Assembly: GCA_003326205.1 (NCBI GenBank)
Contig: LWTK01000036.1
Span: 682,001 to 746,000, forward strand
Origin: Nostoc sp. ATCC 43529
GTDB taxonomy: Bacteria > Cyanobacteriota > Cyanobacteriia > Cyanobacteriales > Nostocaceae
DNA: 64,000 bases
Reading direction: 5' to 3'
The position numbers and the translations under genes are program-made. Positions 37,609 to 47,147 of this stretch are shown piece by piece; the first letter of the stretch is position 1, and the number at the start of each line of letters is the position of its first letter. A model generated the notes under the pieces. It had not been told where the DNA came from, did not search any database, and was given only the letters and a program-made list of their open reading frames with translations.

Positions 37609-38910
37609 TCAAATCTTTTTATAAAGTATCTCCATCTTCAATTTTTCAATCTCTAATCTCAAATTTTCATTCTCCATTCTCAATTTAGCATTATCTTCCC
37701 TAATCAACTCAACTTCATTCCTCTTACTCAAAGCCTGATTCATAGCTAACTTTCGCATATCCAGCGAGAACCAACGCTGATAGGTTTGCGTATGAACTTG
37801 TACGCTATGTCCCAAATTATCTGCCGCAGCCTTAATTGGAATTCCTAAAATATGCGCCCGAATTGCCCAAGCGTGACGTAAATCATAAGGTTTAAAATCT
37901 AAGCCTATTTTACGAAACCACCAACTGACTCGTTGTGTTAATGCTGTGATTTCTGCATAATTGGTATTATCTTTTTTACTAATTGTCATTGCCAGCATTT
38001 CTAAATATTTGGGATTTCTTAAATCAAATTCTTCAATCCATTGTTTATATAATGGCAAAGCTTCTCTCTCACCAGTCTTACAATCTTTATGAACCTTCCA
38101 TGTTAAATCTATATTTTCTTGACTTAACCACCAATCGATGTCAGGATTAATAAAAAGCTCGCGCGGTCGCAAGCCAAAAACTGCTAACATTCCATAAGCC
38201 CAGCGCCAAAGCTGCCAGCTATCTTGAACATTTTGGTTAACTTGATTGCCTCTGGTATTTAAATATTCTTCAAACTTGCTAATTCCCTCAGCTATTTCCG
38301 CATCGGTCGGTATATTGCGGGAATTTTTCTCTGGCATTTTGGAATATTTTGATAAATCAATTTCGATTTTGAATGTCTGGCAAAATGCAGCGATCGCTCT
38401 AGCTGCATTATACTTAGACCACTCCTTATCAATTTTTTCAATTGCACTTATTAAATTTTCCGCAGTCGCTAAATCTGTAGGATTAGTAAATCGCTTAGTT
38501 CGGGAAAAATAATAAAAAAATGTATGTTCGCTTTTAGTCGTTCGCTTGTGAGTTTTAAAATATTCATCTTCAAATTTTTCGAGTAATTCACCGATTGTTT
38601 TACAATCTTTTTTAATTGCCTCATTGCCTAAATATTTATCATTCCATTCAAAAGTTTTACGAGCAATTAGCTTTCCTAATTCATAAGCTTCTTCCTCAGC
38701 CGTCTTTAAACCATCTAAATTTGCAGGAATATTCAAGCTGAGATTATACTGCTTTCTACCAGTGCCGTTTTTATCCTTGTCTCCAGGTTTAATTGGTAAC
38801 GTAGCGCGTAATTGCAGACTTCCATTCGATTCTCTAATTGTGACCTTTGTCTTTGCAGACTTCAAACGCAGATTTACTGTCTCTAATTCCAGTAGTACTT
38901 TTGATTTCAT
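37609..38910 (-). CDS. xisA: XisA-type site-specific tyrosine recombinase
   Basis: 433 residues. Catalytic Arg I is in VFGLRPRELF (R248), then YDLRHAWAIRAH gives Y342 and R345, with H368 in NLGHSV and the nucleophile Tyr377 in HTQTYQRWF. The box II histidine of usual tyrosine recombinases is Tyr here, a change I recall from XisA and XisC. A coiled coil ends the protein (ELIREDNAKLRMENENLRLE). Position 230 bp inside the right end of the nifD element makes it the likely excision enzyme. Expression would have to be heterocyst-specific; no promoter motif was identified. Confidence 0.9.
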   Translation of the reverse strand: MKSKVLLELETVNLRLKSAKTKVTIRESNGSLQLRATLPIKPGDKDKNGTGRKQYNLSLNIPANLDGLKTAEEEAYELGKLIARKTFEWNDKYLGNEAIKKDCKTIGELLEKFEDEYFKTHKRTTKSEHTFFYYFSRTKRFTNPTDLATAENLISAIEKIDKEWSKYNAARAIAAFCQTFKIEIDLSKYSKMPEKNSRNIPTDAEIAEGISKFEEYLNTRGNQVNQNVQDSWQLWRWAYGMLAVFGLRPRELFINPDIDWWLSQENIDLTWKVHKDCKTGEREALPLYKQWIEEFDLRNPKYLEMLAMTISKKDNTNYAEITALTQRVSWWFRKIGLDFKPYDLRHAWAIRAHILGIPIKAAADNLGHSVQVHTQTYQRWFSLDMRKLAMNQALSKRNEVELIREDNAKLRMENENLRLEIEKLKMEILYKKI

Positions 38911-39137
38911 GTGTTCTATTTGCTGCTGTGCTTGCAGACTTGAAGCGAAATAACTACTAATTCGTAATTCGTAATTTGTAATTATGGCTCTTAATTACGA
39001 ATTACTAAATATCAATTACGAATTCTCCTTTAGCCTATATTTAGTCTAAAAATAAATACGTTTTCAGCGAACAATGTTTAATTCTGACATTGCTCATTGC
39101 AAACATTAACCTATTGAAAAAAATAAAACCATCAAAA
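38911..39137. other. right-end spacer of the nifD element
   Basis: Contains repeated AATTACGAATTAC units at 38957-39025 in both orientations. The recombinase promoter should lie here. No gene. Confidence 0.5.
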
Positions 39138-39148
39138 GGATTACTCCG
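39138..39148 (+). repeat. nifD element right attachment repeat GGATTACTCCG
   Basis: Identical to 9916-9926. From here on the sequence reads as NifD C-terminus in the matching frame. Confidence 0.95.
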
Positions 39149-39288
39149 GCCCTTATCACGGTTATGACGGATTTGCTATCTTCGCTCGTGATATGGATTT
39201 GGCACTCAACAGCCCAACCTGGGGATTAATTGGCGCTCCCTGGAGCAAAAAAGCTGAAGCTAAAACCGCAGCTAAAGCAACCGCCTAA
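39138..39288 (+). CDS. nifD: nifD 3' fragment (last 46 codons)
   Basis: In the frame set by the repeat it encodes [20 protein letters not shown], then [15 protein letters not shown] and an Ala/Lys-rich tail, ending TAA at 39288. This is the NifD C-terminus. It has no start of its own and is expressed only after excision of 9916-39137, giving WDYS-GPYHG as in other NifD. Total rejoined length is 500 residues. Confidence 0.95.
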
Positions 39289-39310
39289 AAAAATGAGAGA
39301 GACATAAGAA

Positions 39311-39330
39311 CCTGGGGCTAATACCCCAGG
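39311..39330 (+). promoter_or_regulatory. stem-loop in the nifD-nifK spacer
   Basis: CCTGGGG / CCCCAGG with a 6-base loop, no T-tract. It is followed by four tandem AATTCAAA units (39340-39372). It could stabilise the nifHD message or mark a processing site. Confidence 0.55.
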
Positions 39331-39492
39331 AGGGAGTCGGGAATTCAAAATTCAAAATTCAAAATTCAAAATGATGTGTTTTGCTTTTTGCATTTTGAGT
39401 TTTGAGTCACATTTCCACTCCCTAACTAGTCTCCATTCGCCTCACTGCCGATTCCTCAATTAGTAATAACTCAGCAAGCTTGGAGATCAGAA

Positions 39493-41028
39493 ATGCCTCA
39501 GAATCCAGATAAAATTCAAGACCACGTAGAGCTATTTCACCAGCCGGAATACCAACAATTATTCCAAAACAAGAAGGAATTTGAAAACGGTCACGACCCC
39601 GAAGAAGTTGCGCGGGTTGCAGAATGGACTAAGAGTTGGGATTACCGCGAAAAGAATTTCGCTCGTGAAGCTCTAACCGTCAACCCCGCTAAAGGTTGCC
39701 AACCTCTAGGAGCAATCTTCGCTGCTGTTGGATTTGAAGGCACTCTGCCCTTTGTTCAAGGTTCCCAAGGTTGCGTTGCATACTTCCGCACCCACTTAAC
39801 CCGTCACTACAAAGAACCATTCTCTGGTGTATCTTCTTCCATGACTGAAGATGCAGCGGTGTTCGGTGGTCTGCAAAACATGATTGATGGCTTGGCGAAC
39901 TCTTACCAACTTTACAAGCCCAAGATGATTGCTGTCTGCACCACCTGTATGGCAGAAGTAATTGGTGATGACTTACAAGCTTTCATCAACAACGCTAAGA
40001 AAGCTGGTTCAGTTCCTCAAGATTTCCCAGTTCCTTACGCTCACACCCCCAGCTTTGTTGGTTCCCACATCACTGGTTACGACAACATGATGAAGGGTAT
40101 TCTTTCTAACTTGACAGCAGGTCAGAAGAAAGAAACCAGCAATGGCAAAATCAACTTCGTTCCAGGTTTTGACACCTACGTTGGCAACAACCGCGAAATC
40201 AAGCGCATTGCTTCTCTGTTTGGCTTTGACTACACAATTCTAGCTGACAACAGCGATTACCTGGATTCACCCAACACTGGTGAGTTCGATATGTATCCAG
40301 GTGGTACAAAGCTGGAAGATGCAGCAGATTCAATTAATGGTAAAGCTACAGTATTCCTGCAATCACACTCCACAGTCAAAACCCGCGAGTACATCGAAAA
40401 AGAATGGAAGCAACAAACCGTTGTTTCCCGTCCTTGGGGTATTAAAGCTACTGATGAGTTCTTGATGCAACTCAGCGAACTATCTGGTAAGCCCATTCCT
40501 GAAGAATTGGAAATCGAACGGGGTCGTGCAGTTGACGCAATGACTGACTCCCACGCATGGGTTCATGGCAAGCGCTTCGCTATCTACGGCGAACCCGATT
40601 TAGTGTACAGCGTTGTGGGCTTCATGCTGGAAATGGGTGCTGAACCAGTACATATTTTGGTTCACAACAGCAACGAAGAATTTGAAAAAGAAATCAAAGA
40701 ATTGCTTGCTTCTAGCCCCTTCGGTCAAAATGCAAAAGTTTGGGGTGGTAAAGACCTGTGGCACATGCGTTCCTTGTTGTTCACCGAACCCGTAGACTTG
40801 TTGATTGGTAACTCCTACGGTAAGTACCTGTGGCGCGATACCAAGATTCCCTTAGTAAGAATCGGCTACCCCATTATGGATCGCCACCACTTGCACCGCT
40901 ACAGCACCATCGGTTACCAAGGTGTAATCAACTTGCTCAACTGGATTGTAAATACAATCTTCGAGGAAATCGATCGCACCACCAACATTCCTTCCAAGAC
41001 CGATATTTCCTACGACTTAATTCGTTAG
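39493..41028 (+). CDS. nifK: nitrogenase MoFe protein beta chain NifK
   Basis: 511 residues. P-cluster cysteines are in [27 protein letters not shown] and [14 protein letters not shown]; the Ser near the P-cluster is in [12 protein letters not shown]. It pairs with NifD to form the alpha2beta2 MoFe protein. ATG 39493 lies after GGAGATCAGAA. It follows the reconstructed nifD by 204 bp and would be transcribed with nifHD after excision. Confidence 0.97.
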   Translation: MPQNPDKIQDHVELFHQPEYQQLFQNKKEFENGHDPEEVARVAEWTKSWDYREKNFAREALTVNPAKGCQPLGAIFAAVGFEGTLPFVQGSQGCVAYFRTHLTRHYKEPFSGVSSSMTEDAAVFGGLQNMIDGLANSYQLYKPKMIAVCTTCMAEVIGDDLQAFINNAKKAGSVPQDFPVPYAHTPSFVGSHITGYDNMMKGILSNLTAGQKKETSNGKINFVPGFDTYVGNNREIKRIASLFGFDYTILADNSDYLDSPNTGEFDMYPGGTKLEDAADSINGKATVFLQSHSTVKTREYIEKEWKQQTVVSRPWGIKATDEFLMQLSELSGKPIPEELEIERGRAVDAMTDSHAWVHGKRFAIYGEPDLVYSVVGFMLEMGAEPVHILVHNSNEEFEKEIKELLASSPFGQNAKVWGGKDLWHMRSLLFTEPVDLLIGNSYGKYLWRDTKIPLVRIGYPIMDRHHLHRYSTIGYQGVINLLNWIVNTIFEEIDRTTNIPSKTDISYDLIR

Positions 41029-41183
41029 AAATTGCACGCAAACGCAAGTTATTAGGAATTAACGGGTAGGGAGTGGGGATTAAAAATTGGGGACTGGGAA
41101 CTTAATTATTCCCAATCCCCAATGCCCAATGCCCTATGCCCTATGCCCTATGCCCATTACCAAATTTAGCATTTACCTGAGGC

Positions 41184-41534
41184 ATGAAATCAATGGAAAC
41201 TATCAATAAAACTCACACCCACACTCATACTCATCCTAATTACCATCCACCTAATTATCAAAAACGCGGGATATTTAACAATATCCTCAATCCTTTACGT
41301 AATGTGGTAGATGGAATTGAGGTTAAAAATAATCGCTTCGCTCATTTAATTTGCCAAACAATTCCTTGCTGTTGTCCTTTTGAACGCCGAATCAGATTAT
41401 TTGGGCGGGTTTTTGATATTCCAGCATTGTGTAAACTCAATCCTTTATATGATGAATTTGTAGGATTGCGTTTTCGTGCTTTATCTTATCTCGCCGATGT
41501 ATGTGGGGAAGATGTCACGAAATATATTTGTTAG
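41184..41534 (+). CDS. Mo-dependent nitrogenase-associated protein (Mo-nitro_C type)
   Basis: 116 residues. It has a His/Thr-rich start (THTHTHTHPNYHPPNY) that could bind metal. Conserved core: NPLRNVVDGIEVKNNRFAHL, then CQTIPCCCPFERRI and IPALCKLNPLYDEFVGLRFR, ending LADVCGEDV. This domain occurs as a small gene next to nifK/nifE in cyanobacteria and as a C-terminal domain elsewhere. Function unknown. A GAGG ribosome site fits ATG 41193 as well as 41184, so the start could be three codons later. Confidence 0.8.
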   Translation: MKSMETINKTHTHTHTHPNYHPPNYQKRGIFNNILNPLRNVVDGIEVKNNRFAHLICQTIPCCCPFERRIRLFGRVFDIPALCKLNPLYDEFVGLRFRALSYLADVCGEDVTKYIC

Positions 41535-41760
41535 TTATTAGTCAATAGTCATTGGTCATTAGTCATTGGTTATTAGTTGTAGTACCAATTCTTACAAATA
41601 AGGCATTACTGCATCTAAATTTATTAATTACTAATTGCGAATTGGTATTAGTCATAGCTCTCCAGTTATTAGCTATTCAAAAAACTAATGACCAATGACT
41701 AATAACTCATAACTAATGACCAATGACTAATGACTAATGACCAATGACCAATGACTATTC
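41532..41760. repeat. long array of heptamer repeats (TTAGTCA, TTGGTCA) with inverted halves
   Basis: Left part reads TTATTAGTCAATAGTCATTGG..., the right part ACTAATGACCAATGACTAATG..., so the array folds on itself. It occupies nearly the whole spacer before nifE. It is not CRISPR: no spacers, unit 7 bp. Confidence 0.85.
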
Positions 41761-41775
41761 ACAAAGAGAAGAGAG

Positions 41776-43188
41776 ATGAAAAGCACCCAAGGCAAAATTA
41801 ACGAGCTGCTCAATGAGTCAGGATGCGAGCATAATCAGCATAAACAATCAGAAAAGAAAAATAAGTCTTGCACCCAACAGGCACAACCTGGTGCTGCTCA
41901 AGGGGGCTGTGCTTTTGATGGCGCGATGATTGCTTTGGTACCCATCGCCGATGCGGCTCATTTAGTCCACGGGCCGATCGCTTGTGCTGGTAATTCCTGG
42001 GGCAGTCGTGGTAGTCTCTCTTCGGGGCCGCAACTCTACAAGATGGGCTTTACGACTGACTTGAGTGAAAATGATGTTATTTTCGGTGGCGAGAAGAAGC
42101 TTTACAAAGCAATTCTGGAACTGAACGAACGATACAAACCAGCAGCAGTGTTTGTCTACGCTACTTGCGTGACTGCTTTGATTGGCGATGATATCGATGC
42201 AGTTTGCAAAACCGCAGCTGAGAAAATTGGCACTCCAGTTATCCCGGTAATTGCTCCGGGATTTATTGGCAGTAAAAATCTGGGCAACCGTTTTGGTGGT
42301 GAAGCTTTATTAGATTATGTTGTCGGGACAGCAGAACCGGAATACACAACGCCTTATGATATTAACTTAATAGGCGAGTACAACATCGCCGGGGAAATGT
42401 GGGGAGTCACGCCGCTGTTAGAAAAATTAGGCATCCGCATTTTGTCAAAAATTACGGGCGACGCTCGGTACAATGAAATTCGCTATGCCCATCGCGCCAA
42501 GCTGAATGTGATGATCTGTTCGCGGGCGTTGCTGAATATGGCGAGAAAGATGGAGGAGCGTTATGGCATTCCTTATATTGAAGAATCTTTCTATGGCATC
42601 GATGATATGAATCGCTGTCTGCGAAATATTGCTGCTAAATTAGGCGACCCCGATTTACAAGCACGCACAGAAAAGCTGATTGCTGAAGAAACTGCGGCTT
42701 TAGATTTGGCACTGGCTCCCTATCGCGCTCGACTCAAAGGCAAGCGTGTTGTATTGTATACTGGCGGTGTCAAGAGTTGGTCGATTATCTCGGCTGCGAA
42801 AGACTTGGGTATTGATGTTGTTGCTACCAGTACTCGCAAAAGTACTGAGGAAGATAAAGCCAAAATCAAGAAGTTGCTGGGTAACGATGGCATCATGCTA
42901 GAAAAAGGCAACGCTCAGGAATTGTTACAGCTGGTGAGAGATACTCAAGCAGATATGTTGATTGCTGGAGGTCGTAACCAATACACCGCCTTAAAAGCCC
43001 GGATTCCTTTCTTGGATATCAACCAAGAACGCCACCATCCTTATGCAGGTTATGTAGGGATGATTGAGATGGCGCGGGAATTGTACGAAGCTCTTTATAG
43101 TCCGATTTGGGAGCAAGTACGCAAACCGGCGCCGTGGGAAGAGAACGCGGGGAGTGCTTTCACTGCGTCAATGGAAGAGGTAATCTAA
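41776..43188 (+). CDS. nifE: nitrogenase FeMo-co assembly scaffold NifE
   Basis: 470 residues, NifD-like. Cluster-binding cysteines lie in [25 protein letters not shown] and [14 protein letters not shown] Lys/Cys-rich N-terminal segment ([18 protein letters not shown]) precedes the domain. NifE with NifN forms the scaffold on which NifB-co is matured. Its stop codon touches the nifN start. ATG 41776 follows AGAGAAGAGAG. Confidence 0.96.
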   Translation: MKSTQGKINELLNESGCEHNQHKQSEKKNKSCTQQAQPGAAQGGCAFDGAMIALVPIADAAHLVHGPIACAGNSWGSRGSLSSGPQLYKMGFTTDLSENDVIFGGEKKLYKAILELNERYKPAAVFVYATCVTALIGDDIDAVCKTAAEKIGTPVIPVIAPGFIGSKNLGNRFGGEALLDYVVGTAEPEYTTPYDINLIGEYNIAGEMWGVTPLLEKLGIRILSKITGDARYNEIRYAHRAKLNVMICSRALLNMARKMEERYGIPYIEESFYGIDDMNRCLRNIAAKLGDPDLQARTEKLIAEETAALDLALAPYRARLKGKRVVLYTGGVKSWSIISAAKDLGIDVVATSTRKSTEEDKAKIKKLLGNDGIMLEKGNAQELLQLVRDTQADMLIAGGRNQYTALKARIPFLDINQERHHPYAGYVGMIEMARELYEALYSPIWEQVRKPAPWEENAGSAFTASMEEVI

Positions 43189-44526
43189 ATGGCGATCGTT
43201 ACTGTTTCTAACAAATCACTGACGGTTAATCCTCTCAAGCAAAGCCAAGCTTTAGGCGCGTCTTTAGCTTTTCTGGGATTAAAGGGGACGATGCCTTTAT
43301 TCCACGGTTCTCAAGGTTGTACTGCTTTCGCTAAAGTTGTGCTGGTGCGGCATTTTCGGGAAGCGATTCCTTTAGCTACCACTGCGATGACGGAAGTCAC
43401 TACGATTTTGGGTGGCGAAGAAAATGTGGAACAGGCAATTCTGACTTTGGTAGAGAAGGCTAAACCTGAAATTATCGGTTTATGTACCACTGGGTTGACG
43501 GAAACTAGAGGAGATGACATTGAGCGTTTTCTCAAGGATATCCGCGATCGCCATCCAGAATTGAATGATTTGGCGATTATTTTTGCCCCAACTCCAGACT
43601 TTAAAGGCGCCCTGCAAGATGGTTTCGCCGTCGCTGTGGAAAGCATAGTTAAGGAAATTCCCCGCGCAGGTGGAATCAAAACCGAACAAGTAACGATTTT
43701 GCCGAGTGCTGCTTTCACGCCAGGGGATGTGCAGGAAATCAAAGAGATGGTGACGGCTTTTGGCTTGGTGCCTATCTTTGTACCTGATATTGGCGCTTCC
43801 CTTGATGGACATTTGGAAGATAATTACAGCGCGGTTACAGTTAGCGGGACTACTTTAAAACAGCTACGAGAAGTTGGTTGTTCTGCTTTCACCTTGGCTT
43901 TGGGCGAGAGTATGCGCGGTGCTGCCAAGATTTTAGAAGAAAGATTTGGCACGCCTTACGAAGTGTTTGGGGAAGTGACTGGATTAGAACCAGTAGACGA
44001 GTTTTTGCAAGCATTGGCGGTTCTCAGTGGTAACAGCGTACCGGAAAAATACCGCCGCCAACGTCGTCAGTTGCAAGATGCGATGTTAGACACGCACTTT
44101 TATTTTGGTGCGAAACGAATTTCTTTAGCACTGGAACCCGATTTGTTGTGGTCAACAGTCCATTTTCTGCAATCAATGGGAGCGCAGATTCATGCTGCGG
44201 TGACAACAACGCGATCGCCTTTACTCGAAAAACTCCCAGTTAAAAGCATTACCATCGGCGATTTAGAAGACTTTGAGAGTTTAGCAGCAGGTTCAGATTT
44301 GCTAGTTGGTAACTCAAATGTCGGTGCGATCGCCAAACGCCTGAATGTTCCTCTTTATCGCCTGGGATTGCCCATTTATGACCGCTTAGGTAACGGTCAA
44401 TTTACCAAAGTTGGTTACCGAGGCACAATGGAACTTCTGTATGGCATGGGCAACCTTTTATTAGAGGCAGAAGAAACAAGAGTTAAGAAGTTACAAGAAT
44501 TAGGAATTGTGGGCGCGGATTTTTGA
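43189..44526 (+). CDS. nifN: nitrogenase FeMo-co assembly scaffold NifN
   Basis: 445 residues, NifK-like. Features: NPLKQSQALGASLAFLGLKG, FHGSQGCTAFAKVVLVRHFR and LCTTGLTETRGDDIE. The TAA of nifE is followed directly by ATG, so the two are translationally coupled, matching the 1:1 stoichiometry of NifEN. A spacer of 205 bp then precedes nifX. Confidence 0.96.
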   Translation: MAIVTVSNKSLTVNPLKQSQALGASLAFLGLKGTMPLFHGSQGCTAFAKVVLVRHFREAIPLATTAMTEVTTILGGEENVEQAILTLVEKAKPEIIGLCTTGLTETRGDDIERFLKDIRDRHPELNDLAIIFAPTPDFKGALQDGFAVAVESIVKEIPRAGGIKTEQVTILPSAAFTPGDVQEIKEMVTAFGLVPIFVPDIGASLDGHLEDNYSAVTVSGTTLKQLREVGCSAFTLALGESMRGAAKILEERFGTPYEVFGEVTGLEPVDEFLQALAVLSGNSVPEKYRRQRRQLQDAMLDTHFYFGAKRISLALEPDLLWSTVHFLQSMGAQIHAAVTTTRSPLLEKLPVKSITIGDLEDFESLAAGSDLLVGNSNVGAIAKRLNVPLYRLGLPIYDRLGNGQFTKVGYRGTMELLYGMGNLLLEAEETRVKKLQELGIVGADF

Positions 44527-44731
44527 AGTTAGGAGTTAGGAGTTAGGAGTTAAAAGTCAAAATTTGATCGCGCGGATTTAGGTGTAGTTTTCCTAAAGAA
44601 TATAGCACTAAATGTGCATATTTAGTGTGGATTTATTGACTCAAATCATTCTGAATTCTGACTCCTGTTAGCGCAGCGGGGCGTAGCCCATTCTAAATTC
44701 TTTCTTCAAACCTTTAAAGAGGAGAAATACG

Positions 44732-45145
44732 ATGAAAATTGCCTTCACTACGAGTGACCGAGTTCATATTAATGCTCATTTTGGATGGGCGAGATTAATT
44801 GATGTTTATGAAATTTCCGATGAGGGATATCATTTTGTAGAAACCCTCAACTTTGAAGGCGACCTCAAAGAAGATGGAAATGAAGATAAAATCACACCAA
44901 AACTGGAAGCATTAGGCGATTGTACTATTGTTTATGTAACAGCAATTGGCGGTAGTGCTGCGGCTCGGTTAATCAAAAAAGGTGTTACCCCGGTGAAGGC
45001 GCGATCGGAAGAAGAAGAAATTAGTGAAGTGCTAAATAAATTAGTGCAAACCTTGAAAGGTAATCCTCCACCTTGGTTGCGTAAAGCTTTACAACAAAAA
45101 CCTGCCAATTTTACAGATGAAGTTGGAGACGAAGCAACAGTATGA
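44732..45145 (+). CDS. nifX: NifX
   Basis: 137 residues. MKIAFTTSDRVHINAHFGWA is the usual start of NifX; YVTAIGGSAAARLIKKGVTP is the dinitrogenase cofactor-binding fold core. NifX binds NifB-co or VK-cluster and shuttles cofactor precursors. AGAGGAGAAA precedes the ATG. The stop overlaps the following ATG by 4 bp (ATGA). Confidence 0.95.
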   Translation: MKIAFTTSDRVHINAHFGWARLIDVYEISDEGYHFVETLNFEGDLKEDGNEDKITPKLEALGDCTIVYVTAIGGSAAARLIKKGVTPVKARSEEEEISEVLNKLVQTLKGNPPPWLRKALQQKPANFTDEVGDEATV

Positions 45146-45618
45146 CTATAAATAATAGTGTTAACGGAACTGCTGCCGCTGAAGTCTTGAGTTCCCCCTT
45201 TCTTAAGGTATTAATCAAACAGATTCGGGGTCAAGACAGCTATGGAGTTTATCGTAGTTGGTCGGATGAGTTAATTCTCAAACCTTTTGTTGTTACCAAA
45301 CAAAAGAAACGGGAAATTTCCGTTGAAGGTGAAGTAGATCCAATAACTCAAGCTCGGATTATGGCATTTTTTCGAGCTGTAGCTGCGGGGATTGAACAGG
45401 AAACAGGTTTTATTTCTCAAGTTGTAATTGATTTGAGTCATGAGGGATTTGGCTGGGCGTTAGTATTTTCTGGTCGTCTTTTGTTAGCTGTAAAAACTTT
45501 ACGCGATGCTCAAAGATTTGGCTTTGATTCGCTGGAGAAATTAGCCGAAGAGGGAGAAAGCTACGTCCAAAAAGGTATTAATTTGGCGAAGCGGTTTCCA
45601 GAAGTAGGCAAGTTGTAA
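45142..45618 (+). CDS. NifX-associated nitrogen fixation protein (DUF269)
   Basis: 158 residues. VLIKQIRGQDSYGVYRSWSD and RIMAFFRAVAAGIEQETG are DUF269 hallmarks; the protein ends LAEEGESYVQKGINLAKRFP. It always accompanies nifX in nif clusters; exact role not established. The ATGA overlap with nifX implies coupled translation. Confidence 0.92.
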   Translation: MTINNSVNGTAAAEVLSSPFLKVLIKQIRGQDSYGVYRSWSDELILKPFVVTKQKKREISVEGEVDPITQARIMAFFRAVAAGIEQETGFISQVVIDLSHEGFGWALVFSGRLLLAVKTLRDAQRFGFDSLEKLAEEGESYVQKGINLAKRFPEVGKL

Positions 45619-45648
45619 AAATTTTAGATTTTGGATGACGATTTGTAG

Positions 45649-45668
45649 AGACGCGATTAATCGCGTCT
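45649..45668. repeat. dispersed palindrome AGACGCGA-N4-TCGCGTCT (copy 2)
   Basis: Same palindrome as 4304-4323, here with TTAA spacer, between the DUF269 and DUF683 genes. Confidence 0.8.
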
Positions 45669-45800
45669 TGACCTAAGGATGTGTTGCTCACGCAGAGGCG
45701 CAGAGACGCAGAGAGAAGAGTTGAGAGATCTTGAGCGATCGCAAATTTATGCAATCCAAAATCTAAAATTTAAAATCCAAAATTGATTGTGGGGTTGTTG

Positions 45801-46019
45801 ATGGTGCAAGCGGAAGAAACAAGGATTGAGGAACTGAAGGGACAGATTAGACGGCTGAATAGTAAAGCAGGTCAGATGAAGATGGATCTGCATGATTTGG
45901 CGGAAGGTTTGCCAACAGATTACAAACAACTTATGGATGTTGCAGCTGCAACTTATGAAATATTTCATCAGTTAGATGAACTTAAGCAACAGCTGAAAGA
46001 ATTGGAGAAGGCTAAATGA
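45801..46019 (+). CDS. DUF683-type small nif protein (CCE_0567 family)
   Basis: 72 residues from ATG 45801; the earlier TTG at 45783 is unlikely. IEELKGQIRRLNSKAGQMKM and DLHDLAEGLPTDYKQLMDVA form a two-helix coiled protein conserved next to nifX/nifW in cyanobacteria, reported to bind an Fe-S cluster or haem in some strains (from memory). The TGA overlaps the ATG of nifW. Confidence 0.9.
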   Translation: MVQAEETRIEELKGQIRRLNSKAGQMKMDLHDLAEGLPTDYKQLMDVAAATYEIFHQLDELKQQLKELEKAK

Positions 46020-46333
46020 CTGGAACTTTGGAAGAATTCAAGAAACTTGTAGATGCAGAAGAATTTTTGCAATTCTTTAATTTGCCCTACGATCAACAAT
46101 TTGTGAATGTAAATCGCCTACATATTTTGAAAAAGTTTTCTCAATATATTCGGGAAGTTGATGATAATTCTCCCGATTTGAGTCCAGAAGAAAGGCTAAA
46201 TCAATATTCTTTGGCTTTGCAAAAGGCTTATCAGGTATTTATCGAGTCAACACCTCACGAACAAAAGTTGTTCAAAGTGTTTAACGACAAGCCGAAAAAT
46301 GTAGTCACACTGACAGAACTCACTTCTGATTAG
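46016..46333 (+). CDS. nifW: nitrogenase-stabilising protein NifW
   Basis: 105 residues. LEEFKKLVDAEEFLQFFNLP and YDQQFVNVNRLHILKKFSQY are the NifW family core. NifW binds MoFe protein or cofactor and protects it against oxygen in other diazotrophs. It overlaps the preceding gene by 4 bp and is followed after 10 bp by hesA. Confidence 0.95.
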   Translation: MTGTLEEFKKLVDAEEFLQFFNLPYDQQFVNVNRLHILKKFSQYIREVDDNSPDLSPEERLNQYSLALQKAYQVFIESTPHEQKLFKVFNDKPKNVVTLTELTSD

Positions 46334-46343
46334 GAGGTATAAA

Positions 46344-47147
46344 TTGGTAAACCTAACGCCTACCGAATTAGAACGCTATCGTCGCCAAATGATGCTGCCT
46401 AATTTTGGCGAAGCAGCGCAGAAGCGTCTAAAGTCAGCAACAGTTTTGGTTACGGGTGTGGGGGGATTAGGCGGTACGGCGGCGCTTTACTTAGCAGTAG
46501 CGGGCGTTGGGCGGCTAATCTTAGTCCGGGGTGGTGACTTGCGGCTGGATGATATGAATCGTCAGGTTTTGATGACGGACGATTGGGTAGGTAAGCCAAG
46601 GGTATTCAAAGCTAAGGAAACTCTGGATGCAATCAATCCTGATGTCCAGGTGGAAGCAGTTCATGATTATATCACCCCGGAAAATGTGGACGCGTTGGTG
46701 CAATCTGCTGATATGGCTCTTGATTGTGCCCATAATTTTACGGAGCGCAATTTGTTAAATGAAGCTTGCGTGCGCTGGCGTAAGCCAATGGTGGAAGCTG
46801 CAATGGACGGGATGGAAGCTTACCTGACAACGATTATTCCTGGTGTGACTCCTTGTTTGTCCTGTCTGTTTCCGGAAAAGCCTGATTGGGATCGGCGCGG
46901 CTTTTCAGTTCTAGGCGCTGTTTCTGGGACACTGGCTTGTTTAACCGCGCTGGAGGCGATTAAGTTGATTACTGGTTTTAGTCAGCCTTTATTGTCGCAA
47001 TTGCTGACTATGGACTTGAATCGCCTGGAATTTGCCAAGCGCCGTTCTTACCGCGATCGCTCTTGTCCAGTATGCGGTAATAGTGCGCCCTGGAGATACG
47101 CTCAACCCAATTCAATGGAAGCCAGCGGTATTGCACAGAATGGCTAA
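46344..47147 (+). CDS. hesA: HesA, ThiF/MoeB-like adenylyltransferase
   Basis: 267 residues, TTG start at 46344 supported by TAGGAGGT at 46331-46338. The nucleotide-binding loop is TGVGGLGGTAALYLAVAGVG, the metal-site cysteines are CLSCLFP and CPVCG. ThiF-like proteins adenylate the C-terminus of sulfur-carrier proteins; HesA in heterocysts is linked to nif and molybdenum cofactor supply. No conjugating cysteine is evident. It is part of the nifX-hesB operon. Confidence 0.94.
   Translation: MVNLTPTELERYRRQMMLPNFGEAAQKRLKSATVLVTGVGGLGGTAALYLAVAGVGRLILVRGGDLRLDDMNRQVLMTDDWVGKPRVFKAKETLDAINPDVQVEAVHDYITPENVDALVQSADMALDCAHNFTERNLLNEACVRWRKPMVEAAMDGMEAYLTTIIPGVTPCLSCLFPEKPDWDRRGFSVLGAVSGTLACLTALEAIKLITGFSQPLLSQLLTMDLNRLEFAKRRSYRDRSCPVCGNSAPWRYAQPNSMEASGIAQNG

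Larger units (their letters stand above)
9916..39148. mobile_element. nifD excision element, about 29.2 kb
   Basis: The element lies between two copies of GGATTACTCCG (9916-9926 and 39138-39148), each in nifD coding sequence, so excision removes 29,222 bp and leaves one copy. The same 11-bp repeat, as I recall it, bounds the 11-kb nifD element of Anabaena PCC 7120. A XisA-type tyrosine recombinase gene sits 230 bp inside the right end. The cargo includes two XisHI pairs, a retron-like reverse transcriptase with tRNA cassettes, a transposase, a McrBC remnant and metabolic genes. In-frame rejoining of nifD supports programmed excision in heterocysts. Confidence 0.95.

Noticed and set aside
41532..41760. 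Repeat array that could be taken for CRISPR
   Set aside because: Units are 7 bp and contiguous with no unique spacers; it is a heptamer tandem repeat.
43311..43812. Antisense frames of 110-143 codons in nifN
   Set aside because: Mirror of nifN coding sequence with low-complexity, unnatural composition.
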